Source of the DNA: Gracilaria gracilis
Lineage: Eukaryota; Rhodophyta; Florideophyceae; Gracilariales; Gracilariaceae
DNA length: 64,000 bases
Direction: 5' to 3'
Assembly (NCBI GenBank): GCA_030374805.1
Contig: JARGSG010000026.1
Span: 682,001-746,000, forward strand
Below are positions 21,168 through 32,854 of this stretch, piece after piece. The notes below the pieces were generated by a model. That model saw only the letters and a program-made list of their open reading frames with translations, was not told the DNA's origin and made no database searches. The position numbers and the translations under genes are program-made. Position 1 is the stretch's first letter. Each line of letters starts with the position of its first letter.

Positions 21168-23875
21168 ATGGCGAAACGGAAGACGAGGGGTGCGAATGCG
21201 GAGGAAGTTAGCGGTCGCGCGCCAAAGAGGCGAAGGCGTGACGAAATGGTAAGTGGCGAAGTTCGCACCGCTCGTAGTACGCGTGCGCCTCGGATTGGTT
21301 TACGTGGGAAGGGGAGGAAGGGTGCGGCGGGGAGCGACAGTGCAGCGAGAAGCGACGTGCGCCGAGGAGCGACGGTGCACCGAGGAGCGACGGTGCACCG
21401 AGGAGCGACGGTGCACCGAGGAGCGACGGTGCGGCGAGGAGAGACGGTGCGACGAGGAGCGTCGGGGGCGGAACATCGGAGCGAACGGAGCGAACGGTAA
21501 GCATTGTGGTGACGAAACCTATTGCAAACGCACGAGATCAAGAAGTTAGTCCCAAGAAAAGCATAGAAGCGCAGCGAGATATGCCGAAGAAGGTTCTGCG
21601 CGGTGGTCGGGAGAGAGATGGTCGTAGAAGAGCCGCAGAGACTGCGCAAGTTTTAGAGGAAAGCGATAGAGAGGATATGATAGTGACGCGTTAAAAGCTT
21701 CGTACGAGTGTTGAGGGAAGAACGATAGCAAGTAGTAGTACCATATTAGGTAGTGGGGGTCTTCGAGGAAGAAAGGAAACTAACGGTGATAAAGTGCCTA
21801 AGGCTGGGGTACCCAAAGAGGTGGAAGGAGAAAGGGAGAGAGTGAGGTGTGGTCACCCGGCGAGGACGCGAGGAGTGGAGAGTTTGGTTGTTGTGACGCC
21901 AAATAGAGTGCCAGGGAAGGAAAGCGTTGCTTTCTAGCAAGAGAATGCGAACCGGGAGAAAGAAAGAGTGGGGCGTGTGTGGCCAATGGCAGAACGTGAA
22001 ACAAAGGACGGTAGTGAGAGAAGAATAGGGAGTGTGGTTCATGGATTGGTGGGTGTTGAATTTGTGGAAAAGGGGAGCGATAAGCGACGAGAACATGCGG
22101 ACGAGAAAGTGGTACGACGTAGAAGTGGTGGATCAACCAAGAAAATTGTCGGAGGGACAGCAGAAGTGGTTGAGAGGGATTTCGAAGGGGAGGACGACTT
22201 ACAAACAGAACGGCGTGGGGAAGTGAATGTCGTGGAAACGGCGCCACTAACTACTCAAGAGATGCGTGTAAGGCGCAACACCGTTTTACTTCCGAAGGAT
22301 GTGGGAGACGAAAGTGACGGCGGTCGTAGAGAAAGCGGAGGTAGAATTCGAGGAGATGAATGGGGATCTACAAGGGAACGGGAAGAAAATGAGGAGAACT
22401 TAAGCGTATTGCCATGGTCTGCACTCGTTCAGAGGGTGAGTTCACTGAAGGGACAGTTGGGAAATATGAAGGAAGATCACTATACATTGGTGGTGAGTTT
22501 GAAGCTGACGCAGGAAGAGCTGGGATGGGTGAGGGAGGAAAATAAACGGCAAAATGTGTTGGTCGAAAGTCTTCGGGAGGCAGTGAAGGAGAGAAAGCGA
22601 GGTGGTGGAGGAAAGAAGGTGAAAGGGCGTCGAAAGTATGATATTGGAGTGGAAGAATGTTTTTATGGATTAGCAAGGGCTGTATTTGATAGGATTATTC
22701 ATTATGCGAAGTTGGAAACGTCTGAACTTTGTTTCGACACGGAAAACATTGGTAGAAGCCGAGAGAACAGGAGTGAGACGGTGGGCGAAAGTAGAGAGGA
22801 GAGCATGTTTGTAGTTGGGGAGAAGGAGATGATGCCTAGGTGCCCAATTCAGGTTTCATATGAAATGAGGGCGTACACACCATCGACAGAGGGTAGAAGT
22901 GATGTGTTGTTGAAGTATGTGGTCGAGACAGAAATAATGGGAGAGACGTGGGAGACGATAAGGACAGCGGGGAGGAAACAATAGTGCGTGGAGAATGTAA
23001 GCGCGGACAAGTGTCTGAAGCAGTGGATGAAGCAGACGATAAGCGATGTGATTGGGGTGCGAAAGCGGGCTGCTCGGGACAGATTATTCTCTTTACTGGG
23101 ATATGATTTGATTGCGAAGTGGGCGAAGCCTAGCGAAGGGACGGAACTTGGTGAGGAGTTGAAGAAGCAGATGGACGAGGCTCGCGAGAAGCTTATGGGA
23201 AGTGAAGAAGATGGGATGAACAAGTTGTGTGCGTGGAAAATGAGCCGTTTCGAAGATCTTGCGTACTCTGGGTCAACTGTGCTTGCTCCACAGTGGAGCT
23301 TTGATGATGAAGACAAGTATTTCAAGAACGGAATGGCGGTGGCAGTGTTGGAGGGGTACATGGGATACGAAGTGGAGACCAAATGTAATGGAGAAAAGCA
23401 TTACGTGGATGGGACGGTGATGCACCTTGCCAGACTTGATGCGTGGATTAGGTGTGTTGTGAAAACGATGAACGAGGGTGTGGGACTTGGAGAACAAAGG
23501 CAGCTCTTGTTTTCTACATTGTATGGGAGGTATCTGCCGAGGGCAGTGGAGGGTATATTGAAGGTGGCATGGGAATTGGTGGGGGACGAGCACGGCGAAG
23601 AGTTTGAGAACGATGGGTTTTTAGAGGGGGATCCGAGGTGTGTGTCCGGAAATTCGGAGAGAACTGCGACGGTTGGGCTGTGGATTCCATCAAGGTAGAA
23701 GGTATATCTTGCGGTGAGGGAGGAATACTTTATGGCGAATTATACGCGGAGACTTGGAGCGGTTCTTGATTGCTACATAGCAGCGTGCCGACCAGAGGAG
23801 CCCAGTTTCAGTCGTTTGGCTGAGCACCAGGGAGAGGGTACGGATGGGGCAGAAGGAGGCGAGGGGAGAGGGTAG
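21168..23875 (+). pseudogene. Long charged coiled-coil gene convergent with the KDZ transposase
   Basis: The ATG at 21168 opens a basic segment with nuclear-localisation-like KRKTR and PKRRRRDE and an 18-bp tandem repeat. After a frame change near 21500, one frame runs from 21506 to 23875 with no further insertion or deletion but four nonsense codons: TAA 21692, TAG 21935, TAG 22982 and TAG 23696. The middle has heptad-rich EELGWVREENKRQNVLVESL, suggesting a coiled coil. The last ~250 residues are a globular domain I do not recognise, with conserved-looking Trp and Tyr positions (QWSFDDEDKYF, LFSTLYGRYLP). It ends 141 bases before the convergent transposase, so the two probably form one element. 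Function unknown. Confidence 0.45.
21327..21467. repeat. 18-bp coding minisatellite
   Basis: About eight units of GAGGAGCGACGGTGCACC, the central four nearly identical. In the frame used here each adds six residues (RGATVH). Because 18 is a multiple of 3, length changes preserve the frame. Confidence 0.8.
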
Positions 23876-24016
23876 GGTGAAGAAGAGTGGGAGGAGTGGA
23901 GATAGCTGTGGGATGATGAAGAGGTGGTATATCTTCTTCATCCCATACCTATCTCCAATCTTTCCTGTGGAAGAGGGTGGTAGTGATTGGTTTATGAAAC
24001 TCATATGAAATGAGTG

Positions 24017-27000
24017 CTATGCGGGAGGTGGGAGGTAGGGCCTGGAGGTGGGGTCTCGGTAGAATCTTTTGAGGTAGAATCTATGGAAACGCCAATGGAG
24101 GCGGGAATTGAAGGGGGGTGCGGGGTAGTTCTGGCGGAGAACATGAACGGAGCCAAGGATAGAAGAGAAAGGGATGAGTCCAAACCGTGGAGAAACGTTG
24201 TCGGATGTAGAGTGGGTGGAGATGGAAACTGGATGGGCGGTGTGGTTATGTTCGTCGTCTGTTGCCCATCGGTGGCATACGCAGTTGAGGGTGACATCGA
24301 CTTCGTCGCTTGGTGTGACGAGCTCCATGAACTGTACGAAGGTGAACTCCTTGGAAGATGGAGTGGAAGAAGGAAGGGTGAAGCGAAGAAAATATATGAG
24401 TTTGCAGAGCCAGACGATGGGGGTTGAGTTGGAGGAGCTGGTGCCTGCGACGAGGGCGTGAGGGAACTTTGGGGATTTAGAAGGACCGAAGGACGGGGCG
24501 ACAAATATTCTTTGGATGAGAGAGACGGGAGGATCCTGGAGCGCGAGCTCGTTCCGCTCTTTAATGTAGTGGTCGAGTGATGGGACATAACCGCCGGCGA
24601 CGTAAGCGGAGTTGACTAAGGTGATTCGGGTGCGACGGAGAGTGGGTGGGTTCTCTGAGAGTTCTAGGACTTCGAGAGAAAAGGTGATGAATGAAGGGAG
24701 GGCGGGGTTTCCAATCTGTTGGAGAATGGAGAAAGTGTCTGTGGGGAAGAGATCTTGTAGAGAATTGGGATTGAAATGAGGATTAGAGTGGAGGAATTTG
24801 GGGGCGGTGACGAGATCAGCGAATGAGATGAGTTTTCCATCACGGACCAAACCGGGTTGGCGGGATTGGATAGGAGAGGCGAAGGCTGGAGAGGAGGAAG
24901 TGATGGAGGGGTTGGTGGAAAGGGGGTTCCAATCCTCGGTGGCGTTGGAGTGATGAATGGCGCGAATGGTTTATTCATGTGGAGTGGACCTGCGCTTTGA
25001 GGTTTTGGAGTAGTGTGACTGGAAGAGGGAGTGGGCGTATTCGAATATGCCGGCATCGTTGAAGTGGAGGCCTCCGAAGCGGCGAATGTCCTCGACGATG
25101 TGGTCGAGGAGATGGAACTTGAGGGTGCTCAGGCTGGAAGTGTGGTGGGGGCCGAGGACGAGTACGGCTGTGCGCTTGATGGAGCGGATTTGGAATTGGA
25201 GGTCGGTGAGGCGGGAGTCGGTTCATTCTGCGGAGGTGTTGTATCTCGTGGAGAAGAGGAGAAGATCGGAGTACTTGGGGGAAACGGAAGTGATGGGAGC
25301 TGCATCGACCTCGTCACAGCAGTGGTCGAGGAAGGCGCGGATGAAGGGGAAAACCATGTCGTGTGAGAGGTAGTCTTTTGCTTCGAGCATACGACCTAGG
25401 CCGTCGGAGGTGAAGATACCGTTAAAAGCCTGACCTTTGTCGGAAGAAGAAAAGTCGATGTGGAGTCCTGTGGCTGGGGAGTGCTTTTCGATGGCGGCGA
25501 GGATGGTGTTCGCGTTTTTCAGCATGGAGAAGCGGACGGATTTGAAGGAACGACGGGACTTGGAGGAACGGGGGGTAGTGAAGAGTGATTCTGACTTGAC
25601 TCTCTCGATGGCTGCGAGCTTGATGAGCTTGGAGATGCCGAGGTGGAAGTTATGGAGTGGTTTGAAAGGGAAGATGTTTTAAGGGGAGAGGAGAGGGGTG
25701 ATGTTGAGGAGAGGGTAAGATTCGAAGAGGGAGGAGTACTTTGCGAGGGAAAGGGAGTGGAGTGCTTCAACGGCCTTTTCCTTGGTGTTTCGGGCGATTC
25801 TGGGCTTTCTGGCGAGGAGGGCCTTTTCAGCATCTTGGAGGAGGGTAGAGTGTGATTTGCGGGCATCGAGAGTCTGGGTCTGGGATCGAAGAGTGGGGGA
25901 TGGAATGTGTAGGTGGAGTTCGGAGCGTGGGACGGTACATCGGTGGCATGGATGCTTGGGGCGGGTGCCGTGGGGGATGGCGAGAATGTCCTTTGCTTCT
26001 GGGCTGTCTGCGCAGTAGCTGGCGATGATTGGGTGACAATGACGGAGCACGCCATGAGCGTCACGGAAGGGGAAGCCGGTGAGGCCGGAGGAGAGAAGAG
26101 GGTGGAGGAGGTCGGAGATGGCACGCTGGATGAGTTGCATTTTGGTAGAGTGGGAGATGTTGGATAAGGTTTGGGGGATTCTATCGGGGTCTTGAGAGGG
26201 GGTGGCGAGATTGAAAGAGGTTGGAAGGTATCCGAGAAGGGTGAGGTTGTCGGTGATACATTTGCGACGGAACGAGTCGGAGAAGTTGAGGAGGGTGATG
26301 TGAAGGGGGTAGGAGGTGATGGAAGAGGGTTTGAGGGAGGTGGAGGACTTGTCGGAGTATACTTGGACGAGGCCGATGAGGGAGTCAATACCGGTGTTCT
26401 CAGGAGTGTGCCAGATGTAGGAGTTATTGGAGGACTGCATGATTGCGTGCTTGAGGGCTGGGACAGCTTCTTTTCCGAGGGAAGAAGCCATGGGGTGGGC
26501 GAAAGCGGGAGAGCCGGAGGGGGTTGTATGGGGGACGTGGTGGAAGAAGGTGTTGTCGGAGTGTGCGAGTGCGAGTTGTTCTTTAAGGACTTGGATAGCA
26601 TCCTTTCGGAAGATGGTGGCTGTGAAGAGGTGCTGTGGGTCGTGGAGGGTGGTGGGGGTGAAACCTATGTTGGTGACTCGGTGTTGGAAGAGGTTTGTTT
26701 GAAGTTTGAGACACTGGGAGGCGGAGGAGACGGCGTTGTGGAAGGCTGACTTGGAGAAGGAGGGGTCGTGGAGGAGAAAGATGAGCTCGTCTGCCTTGCG
26801 GGGGCCTAGGGTGGAAGCGATGGAAGAGATGTAGAGGACCATTCGTTCGAGGTGGGGGTTGTTGAGGAGAGGGAAGGAGGGGGGCGGTGGAGGAGGTGGG
26901 GAGGGGGAGAGGAGCAAACGGGGGTGCCTACGATATGGTAGGCGTCTTGGGTGTGGACGGAGAGGGAGAGCTGCTGCTGGTGGTAGGAGTCGTCGTCGGC

Positions 27001-27231
27001 GATGGGGACGTTATCGGAAGGGCGATTGGAGAGAGGAGGTGGGGGTGGTGGTGGGAGTAGGGGGGTGGACTTGTGACGCTTTGTACGTGGGGGGAAGTGA
27101 GGGACGTTGCCACGGGGGGAGAGGAAACGCTTGTTGGCGGTAAGACGGTTGGAGCATCTTCTTTGGTGCCTTTGAATTGCGGGGATGGTGCGAGCGAAAA
27201 AGGAGCAGCCTTCAAAGCAGCAATTAGGCAT
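24017..27231 (-). pseudogene. KDZ/Plavaka-like DDE transposase
   Basis: The N-terminus has a C2H2-like finger (CCFEGCSFFARTIPAIQRHQ), then a Pro/Ser-rich linker where the frame shifts near 26900. From 26917 one frame runs to 24017, broken only by TAA 25679, TGA 25223 and TAA 24971. KDZ/Plavaka hallmarks in order: YSDKSSTSLKPSSITSYPLH (first Asp), RRKCITDNLTLLGYLPT, a CHRCTVPRSEL zinc-ribbon-like knuckle, PLHNFHLGISKLIK after the first stop, LKFHLLDHIVEDIRRFGG and FEYAHSLF. KDZ elements were described chiefly from fungi, where they co-occur with TET/JBP 2OG dioxygenases. The copy cannot make full-length protein as read. I saw no terminal inverted repeats. Family call rests on motif order. Confidence 0.6.
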
Positions 27232-27818
27232 GGCGGGGAGCGGTATGGGGGTGTTGGGGGGGAGGGAGGTACGTAGTGGTGGGGAGCGTAATATGGCGCA
27301 CGGAGGGTGGGACGGAGTGATAGGGGAGGTGGCACTTGATGCGAAGGCGTTTCAAAAGTGAGAGAATAAACGGCCGATATCTGATTTGAGAGTTGTTGAA
27401 TAGATGTGCTGTATCCCTATAGAGTGTTCCTATTCGAAGGGTTTGTACTCTTCTAATCGTATTCCATAAGTAGCTATCTATGTATATATATACCTATTCG
27501 CCGCCGTATAGGTCTAAATATGTGCCACTTACACACTTACATTGGGTTCGGAAACTAGCATGAACGGAAGTAACATGCTATTTTGTCTTCCATCCAAACT
27601 AGCAATGATGGAAATATTCATGAATGATTCTTTCCAAGCACATAGCACAAGTAGAAATGTGGAAATATTTTCGGAAATTAAGCACATCCAAATTTGGATA
27701 AATTCACCGGGTTTTCGATCGTTTTAATTCGGTCATTTTTGACACCAAAACTAGCATTCCGATAACACCGACGAAGTATGAAGAGGAGAATGAGAAAAAC
27801 GTACTGCTACGGGGATAC
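27232..27818. other. Spacer and 5' flank of the MULE
   Basis: AT-rich. It contains AACTAGC words at about 27553, 27597 and 27746 that resemble 9918-10000. No gene is supported. Confidence 0.4.
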
Positions 27819-29997
27819 ATGAAGTGCGCTATAATGTTCGATGAGCATTATAAATGCCCCTATAGCTTAAAAGTCCGCAGGTTTCGAGTGTCTCACTCGG
27901 GTAATCAGAAGTGTATGTTCTGTCCTGATTTTGCGAAAGACCTACACAATCATCCAGGCAAAATCACCGCGTTGCGACGTAACCTCTCACCCAAAATGCA
28001 ACGCGAAGCAAAAATTTGCGTCACACTCTGCACCTACAATATAATGTAGTGTCTAAACTTCTCGAAGCGAAGTATGGGGTTATGTTGGACAGGGATTTGT
28101 TTCGAAAACGGTTGAATTATATGTCTGACACTCAATATCCCAGGCACAAAGATTGTCTCAGGCTGTACAAGAACCTCCTTGAATTGCAGACCCAGAACCC
28201 CAGGCACAGGATATACTGTCGAACGGACAATAATAACGGCCTCCAATACGTTTCGTGGTGTTTGGAAAGTTGGTTTGATGACTACGAGCGATATGGCATT
28301 GTGCCTGGGGTATCTGTCAACTGCAAAGCGATAGCCAATCGCTTCAACCGTCCTCTCGTCAGTTTCAATTGCCAAGACAATGACGGGAACCTCACTACAT
28401 TTTTTATGGGCTACATGGGAAACGAAACGATGTTGAATTTTGCCTGGGTACTGGAGCGCTTCAAGCAGTGTATGCGCATATCACCGTCTTTCTTTACGGT
28501 GGATCAATGTGCATCACTCATTGGAGGTATAAGACAAGTGTTCCTAATGTCGTATAACATGTTGGATGACTGGCACTTGAATAAAAACCAAGGCGCCAAC
28601 GTGGAAAGTTGGTGTAGGTCCGTAGGGAGGACGGATAGGGGGACGGAAATCGGACGCTAGTTGTTCTTGGTCAGCAAGAGCACAAGTATCGAGAAGTTCG
28701 AAGCGAGGAGAAATCATTTCGAACAACAATACTTTTATAAGTTCAGGGACTCCTTGCGCAATTGTACAAGTATCTATATCGCGAGAACCCTTCCATGTTA
28801 ATGCATTGCTACAAAGACTTGAAGCTCCCCTATAGGTTCCTGTTCCAAGGTTCCGGTTATTCCGAAGCTTCTCATTCTACATATAGACAGGTCGTACTGA
28901 ATGATGACGTGCCATTCAGCGACGTTCCGAAAGTCATGGTCTCTTTAACACAACGGAGGAAGCATCAGCGTGAAAGGAACGCTACGATACTCACCCGGGA
29001 TGCGCCGTTCAACTTCGACATAGATGTGGAGGATCTCCAGTTTTCCTCCGAGCAACCACTAGTGGTGTTCTCCCTCAAAAGATCAGTCCCCATTGAACGT
29101 AGAGACTCCCAGAATAGCAACACAAACAGGACCTATACTATCTACTTGCACACCATCCCCGGCTCAGCCAACATCGTTACGGGAAAGTGTAGCTGCCGAC
29201 ACATGACCGCCTCCGGTGTTCCTTGCGGTCATATGATCCGCTTGTTTCTTTTCTTCAACGACGTTGTCGATCGCTGGCCACGAATTCGCGAAGCCCTTCC
29301 CTCGCAGTTGCACATATCGGACCTGTGGCATCCGTACTGGAACAGAAATCCAGATTATTGGACTCTTCAAGACGTAATGAAACTCCGGGCAACAGCAACT
29401 GGCTGCAACGCTGACGATTTTCCATCACCAACTACCCGCAATGCCGAAGTTCTGCGCTCTGCACCGACTCCTGATCAAAACCATTCCAATGCGCTTGCTT
29501 CCGAGCTCGAAACGCAGGGGAGGAAAGAGATCACCGCATATGCAACGTACGCGGACTGCAAAACATTATGCGACCAGATGCACCACGTGGCCCAGTCGTA
29601 TGGTGATGCAGCTCTCCAAGGCCTCAAGTCATACCTTCGTAACGGTCTGAGAGAGCTCAACGCTGGCCGGTACCCACATAATCCCCAGGATCCTCTTCCT
29701 ACGCTTGTTACCGTCCCAGATCTTCCTCCAAACCCAGTTCAAGCATCAAATGTCGTAGTTGAAAACCCCAACGCCGGGTTGGGCGCGCGAGCTCGGAAGC
29801 GAAAGAAGTCGTTCCTTGAAAGAGGGAGAGAGAAAAGACAGAAGTTGGATGACACACCTGCTCCTCAACCCAACCGTGGAGCTCGACGAACTTCTTCCAA
29901 TCGCGTAGTGACACTCCGCGACGCAATCAATACAGCTTTCGCAGTTGTTGACCATCCAGATAACCAATACAACACAAATTGGAGTAGAAACTCGTAA
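27819..29997 (+). pseudogene. MULE (Mutator-like) transposase with SWIM finger
   Basis: Three pieces in different frames (27819-28049, 28016-28660, 28762-29997) make one transposase. The N-terminal part has a Cys2-His-x-His finger of the FLYWCH/WRKY-GCM1 kind (KCMFCPDFAKDLHNH). The middle is the MULE DDE core with FFTVDQCASLIGGIRQVF (second Asp) and LNFAWVLERFK; the first catalytic position reads VSVNCKA, with Asn in place of Asp. The C-terminal part has the SWIM zinc finger CSCRHMTASGVPCGHM and a Lys/Arg-rich tail. Two frame shifts and the altered Asp make it inactive. Spacing and domain order fit the family well. Confidence 0.8.
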
Positions 29998-32854
29998 TAG
30001 GTAGATGCATTGTTAGAAATAAACTCCAAGCACCTGTTGTTCATGTGAATCACTTACCAAAAGCCCATAGCAGATAAAAAAAGCAGTAACCATGAGCGAA
30101 AGCGGCGGCACGAGAGATGGTGTAGCACAAACCACGTGAAATGGGGGCGGCAGTGACTCACAGATAGATGCAGAACAATTAACGGCAGCAGCGGCACGCA
30201 GAGAGATGCTGAGAATAAATGGTAGCGTCCTTCAGCGAACCGAAGGGTTTCGGAGCGCTAGCGGCGCGACCAAAGATGCTAAAGAACGAAAGAAAATGGG
30301 CCTTAAAGCTGTAGTGCAACGCCTTTTGGCGGGAAAAGCAAAACAGCCACGAAGATGTTCGGGATCTTCCTCTCGGGAAGGAAGCACAGCGAACGGAGCA
30401 CTCCGGGAATGGCATGACAAGCCGGGTGTAAACCGAGGTCAAACCGTCACGACGAGCGTCGGAGTGTACAGTGCGGACCGAGTACCGTGTAGGGACACGT
30501 GCGAAGAGCGGTCTAAAGACTAAGCCTCGTGAGAATGAAACGGCGACGACACGATGTCAGACGGCCAGCCACGTGAGAGTGGGCAGTAGAACAAACCCAA
30601 GAAGGGGCAGGGGGGTCCACAAGAGTGGGGATAGGTGCGCAACACATAAACGAAACCCAATACTGAGGCAAGTATACGACAGTAGTCGGAACGACACACA
30701 CACGAAGTGGTAATACTCTAAGTGCCACAAGGGTGGGTAACTATACGTGAACAACGCGGTTGTCACCCCACTTGGGAAGTGAACAGTCCGCAAAGGCGTC
30801 ATAGTTAGGGGCAGGAAGCCTTTTCTTGACAAGGGTGATTTACTGAGGGAAAATAGCTCAACCTACTAAGTAGTCGGCTCGGCGCGGCCCCTGGCAGTGG
30901 GCGCGCCGCCCAAATAAAGTACCAATTATATCTAGTAAATACAGCAATGCTGGTGGCATCGCCCACGGGTATCCGTGCAGCACGTGTCCCCGTCACGCCC
31001 GCTGGGCGGTAGCTGAGGCCGTGCATCCCACGTGTACAATCTTCAAAACGTCTCAGCGCAACACTTTCCCAGCGGCGGTACAGCTCATGTAAGGACTCTA
31101 CGTATCAATGCAGAAAATTCACCAAGTCCTCATAACCTCCTCTTACGAGTGTTGTCTTTCAAAATCGAAAGGCGAGTTGGAAGAACTGCAGCGGTGTGAC
31201 CAGGAACACATACCAAGGTTTATTTTTATTCAAAAAGAAGGATCCGGGAGCAGCGGCGGCGCGGCGAGAGACTCACAGAAATAATCAGAGACAACGATGT
31301 CACAGGAGATGCTCAGAAAGAAACGATGGGGTTTTCCATGTACAGCAAAGCATTCGTAAAGTGCAAAGCACAAATGCCAGCTTTCTGAAGCAGCGCAGCA
31401 ACGGAATAGGCAGACGCACAAACACCACAGTTTTGAAGCATCAATGGAGTGGAAGACGCAGAAGCACAATATTTAGAGTTTAAAAGCAGCTGTAGAATGG
31501 GAAAAGCGAAAAAGAAAACGTCAGAGTTTCTGAACGGTAGCGCTTTAAAAAGAAATAAAAAGTTTTCGTGCAGTGAATGCGGAACGAATAAGGCTAAAAT
31601 AAGAGTTACGGTGTAAAGGATTCGCGATGAAAGATGCCAAAAAATGCTTTAAACTTAAACAGAGCAGTGGCAAGGTGAGTATGGTTTTTGGCGAGGAAAA
31701 GAACTTTGAAAAGCAGGAAGGCTTTTGGTAGTACAGAGATGTGAGAAGTGGTTATGCTTGGTTGTTTTGGAGTTTGAGAAGCGCGCGTTTTGCGCGCGCA
31801 AGGGTCTTTTGATGTGGCGACGTTTGTAGTATCTCTTGGAAAGCGTAGCGTGTCACGGTTGTGGCTGGGGGAGGAACAAATGGTTGTTGGAGCTAGGGAG
31901 AGTCTCTTGAGTTGGCGCCGCCTTAATGGAGAGAGAGAATCTGTTGAAAGCTCTCTTCTGAAGAGAAGATCTTCTGTAATTTGTTACATAAGTACGGAGG
32001 TTCTACGGGTTTTTTTTTACTATTTGGACAGTGCGTAGATTCTCCGGGGACCCTTACGGTAACGCTACCGTTGGTACCCCTGCCTATATTTTTGCTACCT
32101 TTATGTGGCCCACATCTATTGCGGTCACTGGGTGCACACGTACTGAGGGGTGCCCTGTTCATTGAACAGGTGCCCTCACATTGAAACAATCGAGAATTCT
32201 CCATTTCTAGGTAATCTTTGAAAAACTCGTAAGTTTTCGGTCTTTTTATAGTACAACTTCTGCCGAAGATACAACAGCTTCACCTCCAACATACAAATTC
32301 CTAACCTCGGTACACACGTTATTGAGTTCACCACAACCAGAGTAGATTCCCTAGCGCTAACAACCGCCACCACTCGAAGCGAAACAGCGCTGCAGGCGCA
32401 ATTTTCACCGGCCAGTCTTCAGGTGTAGTGTCCTTCTCTTTCCAAAACCATGACGGAGATTCAAATCTCACCGCTTCCTTGTTACACAAACACATTGTTT
32501 GTCATGGTGAAACCCACGCCCATGCCCTATGCTTGAAAAGAACCATCCACCTCCACGCCGCACCAGCCAGTAGCCATAAAACCTCACCATCTCCTCGCAC
32601 AACAAAATCTCTCACACTCAATTGATATCTATTCACTAGTAATGTGAAACTCAGTACAGTTTGTGCACAAATTCAGAGCCATGACGACCCGTTCCTGCAC
32701 TACAAGACACCACAGCATAAACAGAACCGCTTAGCCGGTCGACCTCACGCATAAAAGGCCACCCTTCCGGTCTTCCGCACCAACTTCGAGACAAGGAGAA
32801 CAACATTAACCACCAACAGCACCACTCCAGCCAACACAACCTGCCCCCTTAACG
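29998..32854. other. Repeat-derived noncoding region
   Basis: No credible gene is seen. Short related blocks containing GCGGC...GAGACTCACAGA(T/A) and AGAGATGCT(G/C)AGAA occur near 30095, 30146-30240 and 31245-31320, so part is an old dispersed repeat. Small hairpins lie at 32050-32085 (TACGGTAACGCTACCG) and 32148-32175 (CCTGTTCATTGAACAGG). Confidence 0.4.

Noticed and set aside
21093-21500. TAA/TAG/TGA read as sense (variant genetic code) in element genes
   Set aside because: All three stops occur within the broken genes, and host genes in the same window end normally with the same codons.
30840-31060. Structured, GC-rich stretch as a possible RNA gene
   Set aside because: No tRNA A/B box pair or known ncRNA signature could be made out.
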